Source: Gammaproteobacteria bacterium (GTDB taxonomy: Bacteria; Pseudomonadota; Gammaproteobacteria; Steroidobacterales; Steroidobacteraceae). Taken from it: 58,572 bases of DNA. Location of the stretch: the NCBI GenBank assembly GCA_025357835.1, contig JANYLM010000014.1, positions 1 to 58,572 on the forward strand. Direction: 5' to 3'. A program made the position numbers and the translations under genes. The stretch's first letter is position 1. Every line of letters starts with the position of its first letter. Of this stretch, positions 16,507 to 24,971 are shown one piece after another. The notes beneath the pieces were generated by a model, which searched no databases, was not told where the DNA came from, and saw only the letters and a list, made by a program, of their open reading frames with translations.

Positions 16507-18192
16507 ATGAAATTCATATCGCGCGCAGGCGCGCACTGCCTCTTACCGCTCGGCCTCATCGCCGCTCTCGCTGGGTGCGCCGGCAAGAACCTCGTATCGA
16601 GCTCCGACAGCGGCGACGCGACCACGCGGGCGCTGCGGTCGCAGGTCGACACCATCGTGGTCATCTACGCCGAAAATCGCGCTTTCGACAATTTGTACGG
16701 GAATTTTCCGGGAGCACGTGGACTCGGCGAAGTCGTGGATCGCGATGGCCGACCACTGCCCCTGTATGTACCTCAAATCGATCGCGACGGCTCGGTGCTT
16801 CCGGTCCTGCCGCCCACCTGGGGTGGTGTTACAGCGGCCGGTATGCAGCCGGTGGTGACGGAAGCAGAAAGCATGGGTCTGCCCAATGCGCCTTTCTCGA
16901 TCGAGCACGCCTTTGCGGCGCAGTCCCATGTCACCTTGTCGACCGCAACCGTGACCCGCGACTTGGTGCATCGCTTTTTCGAACACCAGATGCAAATCGA
17001 CGGCGGCAAAAACGACGGCTACGCGGCGTGGTCCGACGCAGGCGGCCTCGCCATGGGGCATTACGACTACAGCCAATCGGCGCTGTATGCCTTGGCGAAG
17101 GACTTCGTGCTCGCCGATAATTTTTTCCAAGGTGCGTTCGGCGGCTCCTTCCTGAATCACCAATACCTGATTTGCGCCTGTGCGCCGGTATACCCCAACG
17201 CGGACACCGCTGCGGCGAAACCATCCATTGCCATACTTGACAGGGACGCGGCCGGACATTATTTGCCGCGGCTACAGCCGGCGAAGAACGCAAAGCCTTC
17301 CGCCTTGGACGAACCGCCGCGGTTTGCGAAAAGCGGCAATATCGCGCCGCTCGATTATTTCGGTGACGGTCAGTTTTACGCCGTGAATACCATGCAGCCG
17401 CCATATCAGCCCAGCGGCAACGCGCCGGCGGCGGCCGATGCCGACGCTCTTTACGCCGATCCTCACAATGCCACCACATTGCCGCCCCAGCAGCAGGCGA
17501 CTATCGGTGATGCCCTGGACGCCAAGCACGTCCATTGGACTTGGTATTCAGGCTCTTGGGATGCGGCGCTGGCCGACGGCCGGCGGCCAGCGCTAAAACC
17601 TCGCGCTGTGATCTACGCGCCCGACACTGCCGGCGGCAATCCCGACTTCCAAGCGCATCACCAGCCCTTCAATTACTTCGAGCGTTTTGATCCTAGAGCG
17701 CACGCCGATCAGCGTGCCGCCCACCTGCAGGATTACGGCGCCCTCGTCGCCGCGGCGGCCGCCGGCCGCTTGCCGGCCGTCGCGTTCTACAAGCCGCAAG
17801 GCAATCTGAACCAACATGCCGGCTACGCATCGGTGGCGCAAGGCGATGCGCATATCGCCGAATTAGTCGCCAAATTGCGCGCAAGCCCGCAATGGCGGCA
17901 CATGGTGATCGTGATTACCTATGATGAATTCGGCGGCGCATGGGACCACGTCGCGCCGCCGCAGGGCGACCTGCTAGGGCCCGGCGCGCGAATTCCCGCG
18001 TTGCTCATCTCGCCGTTCGCGAGGCGCGGCATCGTCGATCACACTCAGTACGACACCGAGTCCATCCTGCGATTGATCACGCGCCGCTTCGGCCTCGACG
18101 TACTGCCTGGGATCAAGATTCGCGACCATGCTCTGGCGGCGCATGGGGCGCCGCCCATGGGCGATCTGACCAACGCGTTGGAGCTGCGCTAG
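16507..18192 (+). CDS. Phosphoesterase-family lipoprotein (AcpA/phospholipase C type)
   Basis: 561-residue exported lipoprotein (LAALAGC) of the PF04185 phosphoesterase family, which includes acid phosphatase AcpA and non-haemolytic phospholipase C. The N-terminal catalytic block VIYAENRAFDNLYGNFPGA matches the family's metal and nucleophile region; later blocks are FGGSFLNHQYLICA and VIVITYDEFGGAWDHVAPP with the Asp, Glu and His ligands. It should hydrolyse phosphomonoesters or phospholipids in the periplasm. A TATACT element lies seven bases before the ATG, so the message may be leaderless. Its TAG overlaps the convergent FKBP stop within CTAG. Confidence 0.87.
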   Translation: MKFISRAGAHCLLPLGLIAALAGCAGKNLVSSSDSGDATTRALRSQVDTIVVIYAENRAFDNLYGNFPGARGLGEVVDRDGRPLPLYVPQIDRDGSVLPVLPPTWGGVTAAGMQPVVTEAESMGLPNAPFSIEHAFAAQSHVTLSTATVTRDLVHRFFEHQMQIDGGKNDGYAAWSDAGGLAMGHYDYSQSALYALAKDFVLADNFFQGAFGGSFLNHQYLICACAPVYPNADTAAAKPSIAILDRDAAGHYLPRLQPAKNAKPSALDEPPRFAKSGNIAPLDYFGDGQFYAVNTMQPPYQPSGNAPAAADADALYADPHNATTLPPQQQATIGDALDAKHVHWTWYSGSWDAALADGRRPALKPRAVIYAPDTAGGNPDFQAHHQPFNYFERFDPRAHADQRAAHLQDYGALVAAAAAGRLPAVAFYKPQGNLNQHAGYASVAQGDAHIAELVAKLRASPQWRHMVIVITYDEFGGAWDHVAPPQGDLLGPGARIPALLISPFARRGIVDHTQYDTESILRLITRRFGLDVLPGIKIRDHALAAHGAPPMGDLTNALELR

Positions 18193-19016
18193 TTCGACTT
18201 AGGGGCCGGCGCTTTCGGTGCGGGCGATTTCGCCGCAGGCTTGCTAGCCGAGGCTGCAGGTGCCGCAGCCGTGCTGGCGGCTTTGACGCTGACCAACTCC
18301 ACGTCGAATATCAGCAGAGAACCACCGGGAATTCCGGGCTTCGGGTTTGGGCCGTAGCCAAGTTCCGGCGCCACGAACAGCTGCCATTTGGCGCCCGGCT
18401 TCATGAGTACTAGAGCCTCTTGCCAGCCGGGAATGACGCCGTTCACCGGGAAGGTCGCGGGCGTACCGCGCGAGTACGAACTGTCGAATTCCGAACCGTC
18501 GATCAATTTGCCGCGATATTGCACCGTCACCGTATCGGCGGGGGCGATCGCGGCAGCCTTGGGATCTCCCGGCAGAATAACTTTGTATTGCAGGCCCGAG
18601 GCGGTGGTGGTCACTCCCTTCTCGTGGCCGTTGCGCGCGAGGAAATCCTTCGCCGCCGCCTGATTCCGGTTGACCGAGGCCTCCATGACCGAACGCACGA
18701 ATTCCTGTACTTGGCGCCGATCAGTCGCAGAACTCTTCTTGCCTTGCAATCCGTCTTTCAATCCGCGCGCTATGTCGTCGACGGACACCTGATCGGTGAT
18801 TCCCACGCCATGCATCTGCTCGCCGAAAGTCAGCCCGAACAAGTAGCCGTTCTGCTCGGCGCTCGGCGCGGCGGCCGGCTCTGCGGCGGCCGCAGGCGCG
18901 GTCGCGGGCGTGCCGGGCTTCGGTGCAGGAGCTTGCGCTACGACCAGGGGCGCGGCCGCGAGCAACAGCCACGCGCCGCAAGCCTGTTGCAGAATTCCGA
19001 TATTGGTGTGTTTCAT
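18189..19016 (-). CDS. FKBP-type peptidyl-prolyl isomerase (FkpA/Mip-like)
   Basis: 275-residue periplasmic foldase. A Sec signal (MKHTNIG… to VVAQA) and an Ala/Pro linker lead to the N-terminal dimerisation domain with YLFGLTFGEQM and LKDGLQGK. The C-terminal FKBP domain has VTVQYRGKLIDGSEFDSSY, VIPGWQEAL and PELGYGPNP. An Ala/Pro/Lys-rich tail ends the protein. It assists folding of exported proteins by cis-trans prolyl isomerisation. Start 19016 was chosen for the signal peptide. The gene lies downstream of the arginine operon on the same strand. Confidence 0.9.
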   Translation of the reverse strand: MKHTNIGILQQACGAWLLLAAAPLVVAQAPAPKPGTPATAPAAAAEPAAAPSAEQNGYLFGLTFGEQMHGVGITDQVSVDDIARGLKDGLQGKKSSATDRRQVQEFVRSVMEASVNRNQAAAKDFLARNGHEKGVTTTASGLQYKVILPGDPKAAAIAPADTVTVQYRGKLIDGSEFDSSYSRGTPATFPVNGVIPGWQEALVLMKPGAKWQLFVAPELGYGPNPKPGIPGGSLLIFDVELVSVKAASTAAAPAASASKPAAKSPAPKAPAPKSN

Positions 19017-19060
19017 GACAGGAAGATTACGCCTCTTAAGTTGCAAGGGGTGGCGCGAAT

Positions 19061-19498
19061 TCAGGCGCCCAAGGACCCGCGTCGGATGATCGCAACCGTT
19101 AGGCGCGATGTACATACCAGATTACCCGCATCGTTGACTATGTCGATAGTCCATACGTGGCTGCGTCCGCCCAGATGCACGGGCCGCGCGGTGCCTGTCA
19201 CCAGCCCTGAGCGCGCCGGCCGCACATGATTGGCGTTGATCTCCTGACCTACGCACTGATATTGCTTGGGGTCGATGCACATGACCGCACCCATGCTTCC
19301 CAGGGTCTCCGCCAGCGCAACTGAGGCGCCGCCGTGAAGTAATCCGTAGGGCTGCCGGGTACGGGCATCGACGGCCATGGTGCCGCGAATGAAGTCGGCG
19401 CCGATTTCGGTGAACTCGATACCCAGGTGTTCGATCAGGGTTCCCGGGCGGCCCGAATTCAAATCCTCGATCGATGCTGCGCTCTGCCATATCGTCAT
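19061..19498 (-). CDS. Hotdog thioesterase ending the arginine operon
   Basis: 145-residue hotdog-fold acyl-CoA thioesterase of the YdiI/EntH/MenI type. It has HLGIEFTEIGADFIRGTM at the N-terminus and the catalytic block YGLLHGGASVALAETLGSMG, where Glu64 would be the base, then NANHVRPARSGLV. Its ATG overlaps the argH stop by four bases, so it is translationally coupled to the arginine genes. No arginine step needs a thioesterase, so its role there is open. It might clear stalled acyl-CoA or simply ride in the operon. Confidence 0.88.
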   Translation of the reverse strand: MTIWQSAASIEDLNSGRPGTLIEHLGIEFTEIGADFIRGTMAVDARTRQPYGLLHGGASVALAETLGSMGAVMCIDPKQYQCVGQEINANHVRPARSGLVTGTARPVHLGGRSHVWTIDIVNDAGNLVCTSRLTVAIIRRGSLGA

Positions 19499-20685
19499 TG
19501 GGAATCCTTGAGCTTTGCGGCCACGCGGCGATACGCCTCGCGAAACGGAATGCCTTCTTTGGCCACCAGGGCATTGGCGGCGGCGGCGGCGTGTATGCCG
19601 GGATCCAGCCGAATGTTTTCCGGCCGAAAGGTAACTCCGTCGAGCGCGCTCGGCAGTATCTCGAGGGTTTGCAGGCAGGAATCGATGCCGCGAAACAGGG
19701 GCGGCTTGATCAGCTGCAAATCGCGGTGATAGCCCGAACTCAGCTTTTGCGTGATCCCGAGCACTTCGTTGAGCGCCGCTTGCGCGACTGAAGCCCGGCC
19801 GCGTACCAGTTCAAAGACATCGGGATTGCGCTTTTGCGGCATGATGGAGGAGCCGGTGGTAAAGGCGGCCGGAAGCGTCACGAAGCCGAATTCCTGAGTA
19901 TAGAAGAGCAGCAGATCGGCCGCGAGGCGTCCCATATCCTGCGCCAACAGAGTGATTTCAAACAGAAGCTGCGCCTCGGCCTTGCCGCGCGACAGCTGCA
20001 CGGCCGTCACCGGCTCCTGAATGACCGCAAATCCGAGCCGTCGCCGCGTTTCCTCGCGGTCAAGCTCGAGATTCGGGGTTCCGTATCCGGCCGCGGACCC
20101 CAGAGGGTTTTTGCCGATGCGCCTCTGCGTCAGTGCCAGACCCTCCGCATCGTCGCGCACTTCCGCGGCGAAGCCCTGCGCCCACAGCGCGACGCTGCTC
20201 GGCATGGCCTGCTGCATATGGGTGTAGCCGGGCAGCACCATCGCGTCATGCCGTGAGGCCAGCGCATCGAGCGCGTCCGCAACGGCCGCCGCACCCCGCT
20301 GCAATTCGTCGGCGGCATCGCGCAAGTACAGGCGCACGGCGGCCAGCACCTGATCGTTGCGCGAACGGCCGGCATGCAAGCGCCCGCCGGTCGCGCCGAT
20401 CCGCAGCGTCAGCAGATTCTCGATCGCCGTCTGGCAATCCTCCTGTTCCAGCGAGATCCGCCAGACTCCGCGGGCATGCTCGCCGCCGATGGCCGTCAAG
20501 GCCTCGCGAATTTGCGCAAGGTACTGCGCCGTCAACAGCCCCTGAGCCGCCAGCATTTCCGCATGCGCGATAGAGGCTTGGATCTCGTATCGAACCAGAC
20601 GATTGTCCAGAACATAATCGTCCCCCGCGGTGAAGGCGAGTACGCGCGCGTCGAGCGCAGTGCCCTTGTCCCAGAGGCGCGTCAT
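19495..20685 (-). CDS. argH: Argininosuccinate lyase
   Basis: Last step of arginine synthesis: cleavage of argininosuccinate to arginine and fumarate. Diagnostic segments are GRSRNDQVLAAVRLYLRD, GYTHMQQAMP and the fumarase/ASL signature GSSIMPQKRNPD with the catalytic serine. At 396 residues it is shorter than the roughly 460-residue E. coli enzyme, lacking the usual WGGRF start and part of the C-terminal domain, but all catalytic regions are intact. It is 75 bases downstream of argB and overlaps the thioesterase. Confidence 0.95.
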   Translation of the reverse strand: MTRLWDKGTALDARVLAFTAGDDYVLDNRLVRYEIQASIAHAEMLAAQGLLTAQYLAQIREALTAIGGEHARGVWRISLEQEDCQTAIENLLTLRIGATGGRLHAGRSRNDQVLAAVRLYLRDAADELQRGAAAVADALDALASRHDAMVLPGYTHMQQAMPSSVALWAQGFAAEVRDDAEGLALTQRRIGKNPLGSAAGYGTPNLELDREETRRRLGFAVIQEPVTAVQLSRGKAEAQLLFEITLLAQDMGRLAADLLLFYTQEFGFVTLPAAFTTGSSIMPQKRNPDVFELVRGRASVAQAALNEVLGITQKLSSGYHRDLQLIKPPLFRGIDSCLQTLEILPSALDGVTFRPENIRLDPGIHAAAAANALVAKEGIPFREAYRRVAAKLKDSQ

Positions 20686-20760
20686 GGCGGGATTCGTGCC
20701 GCGAACGCGGCCTGCGTCATTTGCGTTGTCAGGGTCGTGTGCATTTGCCGTCGTCTGTCC

Positions 20761-21705
20761 TCAACCGCGGGAGGCGCTCTGTTGTTCCGCCGGGCTCAAG
20801 GCGGTAAGGTCCGCCACCACCAGCGTGCCCGTGCCTTCGTTGGTGAAAATCTCCGCCAGCAGGCTATCGGGAGACTTATAACTGATAACGTGTACTCGGC
20901 GCACGCCGCCGCGAATCGCATTCTCGATCGCGGCTGCCTTGGGCAGCATACCCTCCTTCAGCGCGCCCTGGTCGCGCAGGCGCTTCAAACCCTTGATGTC
21001 GGTGTACGACACCACCGAACTCGGGTCCTCCACCCGCTCGAGAATTCCCTGCGCGCCGGTACACAGCACGAGTTTCTCCGCCGACAAAGCGCCGCCGATG
21101 GCTGCCGCCACGGTGTCGGCGTTGATGTTGAGCAAGGTGCCGTTCGAGTCCGCCGACAGGGGGCTGACCACCGGCATCAAGCCGTTCTCGAGCAGTTTCT
21201 CGATGACCCCCGCGTTGACGGAATCGATATTGCCCACGAATCCGTAGTCCACGGTCTCGCTCGAGCCTTCCGTCACGCGCACCGGCGGGCGCTTGTGCGC
21301 ACGTATCAATCCCGCATCCACGCCGCTCAGGCCGATTGCCTCGATGTCGAGCTCCCGGCAGATCGCGAGGATGCGTGTGTTGATCAAGCCGTTCAGCACC
21401 ATGGCGGTCACGTCGATGGATTTCTGATCCGTGACGCGCCGGCCATTGACCATGTGGGTGTCGATGCCCAGCGTCGCCTGCAGGCTGTCCAGCTGCGGGC
21501 CCCCGCCATGGACCAGTACGGTCTTGATACCCACTTGGTGCAAGATCGCCACTTGCTCGATCAAGGCGCGGGTCGAAATTTCGTCGCTGAATACCGCGCC
21601 GCCCGCCTTGATGATGAAGACTTTGTTCTTGTACATGCGGATGTACGGTGCGGCGCTCTTGAGCGCACGCACGGCGATGGAAGGATCGGGTCGGCTCATA
21701 ATCAT
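20761..21705 (-). CDS. argB: N-acylglutamate kinase (ArgB)
   Basis: Phosphorylates N-acylglutamate in the second step of the pathway. Motifs FIIKAGGAVFSDE (phosphate-binding Lys32), VLVHGGGPQLDSLQ, NGLINTRI and LLNINADTVAAAIGGAL fit the amino-acid kinase fold. It has 314 residues, an N-terminal helix like arginine-sensitive enzymes, and no C-terminal GNAT domain. It is therefore not the fused NAGS-kinase found in Xanthomonas, and no acyltransferase domain replaces ArgA here. It is spaced 24 bases from argF'. Confidence 0.95.
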   Translation of the reverse strand: MIMSRPDPSIAVRALKSAAPYIRMYKNKVFIIKAGGAVFSDEISTRALIEQVAILHQVGIKTVLVHGGGPQLDSLQATLGIDTHMVNGRRVTDQKSIDVTAMVLNGLINTRILAICRELDIEAIGLSGVDAGLIRAHKRPPVRVTEGSSETVDYGFVGNIDSVNAGVIEKLLENGLMPVVSPLSADSNGTLLNINADTVAAAIGGALSAEKLVLCTGAQGILERVEDPSSVVSYTDIKGLKRLRDQGALKEGMLPKAAAIENAIRGGVRRVHVISYKSPDSLLAEIFTNEGTGTLVVADLTALSPAEQQSASRG

Positions 21706-21729
21706 TGAAAGTTCTCCGAAAACGATTGA

Positions 21730-22725
21730 TCAGGTGAGCATGCGATGCAGAATGGCCATCTGCACCGCCAGACGATTAAAGGCCTGGCGCTTGACCAGTG
21801 CGCGCGGGCCGTCCAGAACTTCATCGGCGACCGCGACATTGCGGCGTGCCGGCAGGCAGTGCATGAGCTTGGCGTCGGGCAATGCAGCCGCGAACCAACG
21901 CTCGCGCACGCACCAATCAGACAGATCGGCGCGTAGCCGCGAGTCTGCCTCGGTGTCGCCGTAGTAGCTGGTCGTACCCCACTCCTTCGCATACAGCACG
22001 CTCGCGCCGGCAAGCGCCGCCGCGCGATCGGAAGTTTCGGTGAGCGAGCCGCCTGCCGCCGCCGCTGCCAGTCGCGCGACGTTCATGATTTGCGGCGGCA
22101 GGGCAAAGCCCTCCGGCCGCAGCACTACCACTTCCATGCCACGCATCGCCGCCATGTGCACGGTGGCCGCGGGCACCGCCAAGGGCAGCGCCTTCGGATG
22201 ATAAACCCAGCTCAGGACGAACTTCGCTCGCTGCGGCACCTGCAGCTGGTCCATGGTCCGCCAGTCCGCCAGCGCCTGGCAGGGGTGATTCACCGCCGAT
22301 TCCAAATTGATCAGCGGCTTGTCGCAAAGCGCATCGATCATCCCGAATAGAGATTCGCCCAGATCGCTGCCGAGATTCTTTCCCTCTGCGAAAGCACGCA
22401 CGCCCAGTGCATCGCAGTACGATGCCAACACCGGTATACCTTCGCGGATGTGTTCGGCCGCGGCGCCATTCATGATGGCGTTGAGTCGAGTTTCCAGCTG
22501 CCAGGTTCCTTGACCCGGAGTGATTACGAAAGATGAGCCGCCGAGGCGGGCCATGCCGGCTTGGAACGACGCCAGAGTGCGCAGCGAGGGATTGAAGAAC
22601 ACCAGGCCGAGAATCTTGCCCGCCAGTGCCCGCGGTTCCGGTTGGTCTTGCAGGGCCTGGGCAAGCTCAAGCAGATCGAGAACTTGCTCGCGGCTAAAAT
22701 CAGCCAGACTGAGAAAGCGTTTCAT
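21730..22725 (-). CDS. N-acylornithine carbamoyltransferase (ArgF'), probably succinylornithine type
   Basis: Carbamoyl transferase of 331 residues with the phosphate-binding FFNPSLRT (43–50), HPCQ (147–150) and HCLPARRN (289–296). Its overall pattern is that of the AOTCase/SOTCase branch and not ornithine carbamoyltransferase. From remembered alignment, Glu92 of Xanthomonas campestris AOTCase falls on Ala90 here (MNGAAAEHI) and carboxylated Lys302 falls on Ala298 (RRNVAVAD). Published swaps at Glu92, including to Ala, turn that enzyme into a succinylornithine carbamoyltransferase. Product would be N-succinyl- or N-acetylcitrulline. Its ATG overlaps the argD stop by four bases. Confidence 0.9.
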   Translation of the reverse strand: MKRFLSLADFSREQVLDLLELAQALQDQPEPRALAGKILGLVFFNPSLRTLASFQAGMARLGGSSFVITPGQGTWQLETRLNAIMNGAAAEHIREGIPVLASYCDALGVRAFAEGKNLGSDLGESLFGMIDALCDKPLINLESAVNHPCQALADWRTMDQLQVPQRAKFVLSWVYHPKALPLAVPAATVHMAAMRGMEVVVLRPEGFALPPQIMNVARLAAAAAGGSLTETSDRAAALAGASVLYAKEWGTTSYYGDTEADSRLRADLSDWCVRERWFAAALPDAKLMHCLPARRNVAVADEVLDGPRALVKRQAFNRLAVQMAILHRMLT

Positions 22726-23894
22726 GCGGATATTTTCGCCAGCGCGTCGCTCAGCTGATCCACATGACCCTCGTTCAAAATATACGCCGGCAGCAAGCGC
22801 AGAATATGCGGGTCCCCGCTGGTGCCGGTGAGGATGTTCTTCGCCAGCAGCGCAGCCTGCACTTCCTTAGCCGGGCGCGAAGTTTTCAGACCCAGTAGAA
22901 AGCCCGCACCTTGCACCCCGGTGATTGGACCGATGATGCAGCTGGAGCGAATGTACGCAGAGACTTGGCGCACATTGGCGAGCAGCGATTCGGATTCGAT
23001 GGCGTCTATCACCGCTTCGGCCATCGCACAGGCCATGGGGCCGCCTCCGAAGGTCGTACCCATGTCATCGTACTTGATCTGCCCCGCGATGCGACGCGAC
23101 AGCAACAGGGCCGACACGGGAAAGCCGTTCCCCAAGGCCTTGGCGGAGGTGAGCATGTCCGGCGTCACGCCGTAGAAATTCGCGGCAAAGGGCGCCCCGG
23201 TGCGACCCATTCCGCATTGCACCTCATCGAAAATCAACAGCGCACCGACGTCATCGCAGCGCTGCCGGAGCGCAGCCAACATCGGCTTGCCTACATCGTA
23301 GGCGCCGCCCACCCCCTGCACCGGCTCGACGATGACCGCGGCCGTATCGCGGTCGACGAATTGCTCGATGGCGGCGGGATTGTCGCGCGGCATGAAACTC
23401 ACATCGAAGGGTCGGCGCGGAAAGCCGTACCATTTTTCGAGCGCACCCCAAGTCACCGCGCCGGCGGCGGCAGTTCTGCCGTGAAAGCCCTGTTCCAGCG
23501 CCACGATCTTGCTGCGGCCCGTCTGCTTGAAGGCGAGCTTCAGCGCATTCTCGTTAGCCTCGGCGCCGCTGTTGATCCAAAACACCGTATCCAGCCCGAG
23601 TCCCACGAACTTAGCGAGACGGGCGGCGGCGCGTTCACGGATGACCATGGGCAGCGCGTTGCTCTGAAAGGTCATTTGCCGCGCCTGGCGCTCCAGCGAA
23701 GCCAGCCAGCGCGGATGGCCGTAGCCAAGGCCGGCGACTGCATGCCCGCCGTAGAAATCCAGGATCTTGCGCCCGTCGCGGGCATGCAGCCACACGCCGT
23801 CGCCATGGGCTACTTCAATGGGATATTGCGCGAACACCTGCGCCAAGTGGCTGGCGAGAGGCTGGGTATTCAAAGTTGTCAGAGAGGCCGCCAT
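22722..23894 (-). CDS. argD: N-acylornithine aminotransferase
   Basis: Class III PLP aminotransferase of 390 residues converting N-acylglutamate semialdehyde to N-acylornithine. It shows DFYGGHAVAGLGYGHP, INSGAEANENALKLA, IVEPVQGVGG, LIFDEVQCGMGRTG and the PLP lysine in TSAKALGNGFP. Active-site positions are intact. It is coupled to argF' (4-bp overlap) and follows argC by 15 bases. Whether it prefers acetyl- or succinyl-ornithine cannot be read directly. Confidence 0.94.
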   Translation of the reverse strand: MAASLTTLNTQPLASHLAQVFAQYPIEVAHGDGVWLHARDGRKILDFYGGHAVAGLGYGHPRWLASLERQARQMTFQSNALPMVIRERAAARLAKFVGLGLDTVFWINSGAEANENALKLAFKQTGRSKIVALEQGFHGRTAAAGAVTWGALEKWYGFPRRPFDVSFMPRDNPAAIEQFVDRDTAAVIVEPVQGVGGAYDVGKPMLAALRQRCDDVGALLIFDEVQCGMGRTGAPFAANFYGVTPDMLTSAKALGNGFPVSALLLSRRIAGQIKYDDMGTTFGGGPMACAMAEAVIDAIESESLLANVRQVSAYIRSSCIIGPITGVQGAGFLLGLKTSRPAKEVQAALLAKNILTGTSGDPHILRLLPAYILNEGHVDQLSDALAKISA

Positions 23895-23909
23895 TGAATT
23901 AGTTCTCCT

Positions 23910-24971
23910 TCAGGTCCAGCCGGGCGCGGGGGCGGTGAGGCCGGTCGTCTCGGCCAGACCCAACAGGCGATTCATCCATTGAATGGCGCCGCCGGCGGCG
24001 CCTTTATTGAGATTGTCGAGCACCGCCATGACAGCGATGGAGTTGCCGTTGGTCACCGCGCTCAAATTCGAATAATTGCTGGTCGCCACATCTTTGACGC
24101 GCGGCGCGGTGTCGCCGACCCGCACGAAGGGGCAGTTCTTGTAATAGGATTTGAGCGCCTCCAGCGCCTGCGCCGTATCGATCGGCTTTTTCAGGCTGGC
24201 CTGTACCGTGACATGGATACCGCGTGCGAAAGGTCCGGAGTGCGGCACGAAATTCAATTCAGCCTCGACGCCCGTCGCGAGCTTCGCGCAGGCGATGATT
24301 TCCGGCACATGGCGATGGCTTAAGGCGCCGTAGCTGTACAAATCGCTGTGCCGGTGCGGATGATGCGTGCCGTCGACGGGTTTGCGGCCGGAGCCGGTGC
24401 TGCCGGTGATGCCGGTCACGAAGAGGCGCGTATCAGTGAGCCCCAGCGCCAGCAAGGGCACGGTGGCGAGCAAAGTGGCGGTGGCGAAGCATCCTGGATG
24501 TGCGACATGCGGGGTCGGCGATTTTTGTAGATGCTCCGGTACCGCACAGGTGAATTCCCGAATTCGCGCGGGCGCGCCATGCGCGTGCTTGTACACCGCC
24601 TCGTAAGCGGCGCAGCTGGAGTAGCGAAAATCGGCCGAGATGTCGACGCAGTGCACGCGGGTTCCCGCCGCCTCGGCCGCCGTCAGCAGGCGGTCGATGA
24701 TGGCGGCCGCCACGCCATGGGGCGCCGCCGAGAACAGGGCCGAGCGCGGTGTGCTGCGGACGATAGTCTCGACGGCATCGAGATCCGAGAATTTCAATTC
24801 CGGATAGGCGCTGCGTAAATGCGCGAAGGCACCGGCCACCGCAGCACCGGGCTGACTATCCGATAGAATGGCGGCTACGGAGATCTGTGGATGCCCCCCG
24901 ATCAGGCGCAGCAGCTCGCCGGCCACATAGCCGGTGCCGCCCAGCACGATGGCGGGAGTGGCAGCGCTCAT
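23910..24971 (-). CDS. argC: N-acylglutamyl-phosphate reductase
   Basis: NADPH-dependent reductase of 353 residues for the third step. The N-terminal GGTGYVAGELLRLI dinucleotide fold, the active-site Cys in VAHPGCFATA and the ITGSTGSGRKP loop are clear, and the C-terminal FVPHSGPFARGIHVT block is typical. The ATG at 24971 overlaps the stop of the DUF1611 gene (ATGA at 24968–24971). The frame extends upstream to 25139, but that part shadows the previous gene. Confidence 0.95.
   Translation of the reverse strand: MSAATPAIVLGGTGYVAGELLRLIGGHPQISVAAILSDSQPGAAVAGAFAHLRSAYPELKFSDLDAVETIVRSTPRSALFSAAPHGVAAAIIDRLLTAAEAAGTRVHCVDISADFRYSSCAAYEAVYKHAHGAPARIREFTCAVPEHLQKSPTPHVAHPGCFATATLLATVPLLALGLTDTRLFVTGITGSTGSGRKPVDGTHHPHRHSDLYSYGALSHRHVPEIIACAKLATGVEAELNFVPHSGPFARGIHVTVQASLKKPIDTAQALEALKSYYKNCPFVRVGDTAPRVKDVATSNYSNLSAVTNGNSIAVMAVLDNLNKGAAGGAIQWMNRLLGLAETTGLTAPAPGWT

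Noticed and set aside
20374..21708. 444-codon plus-strand frame
   Set aside because: It is antisense to argH and argB; coding signal and family motifs are on the minus strand.
22911..23897. 328-codon plus-strand frame
   Set aside because: Antisense to argD, with no recognisable domain.
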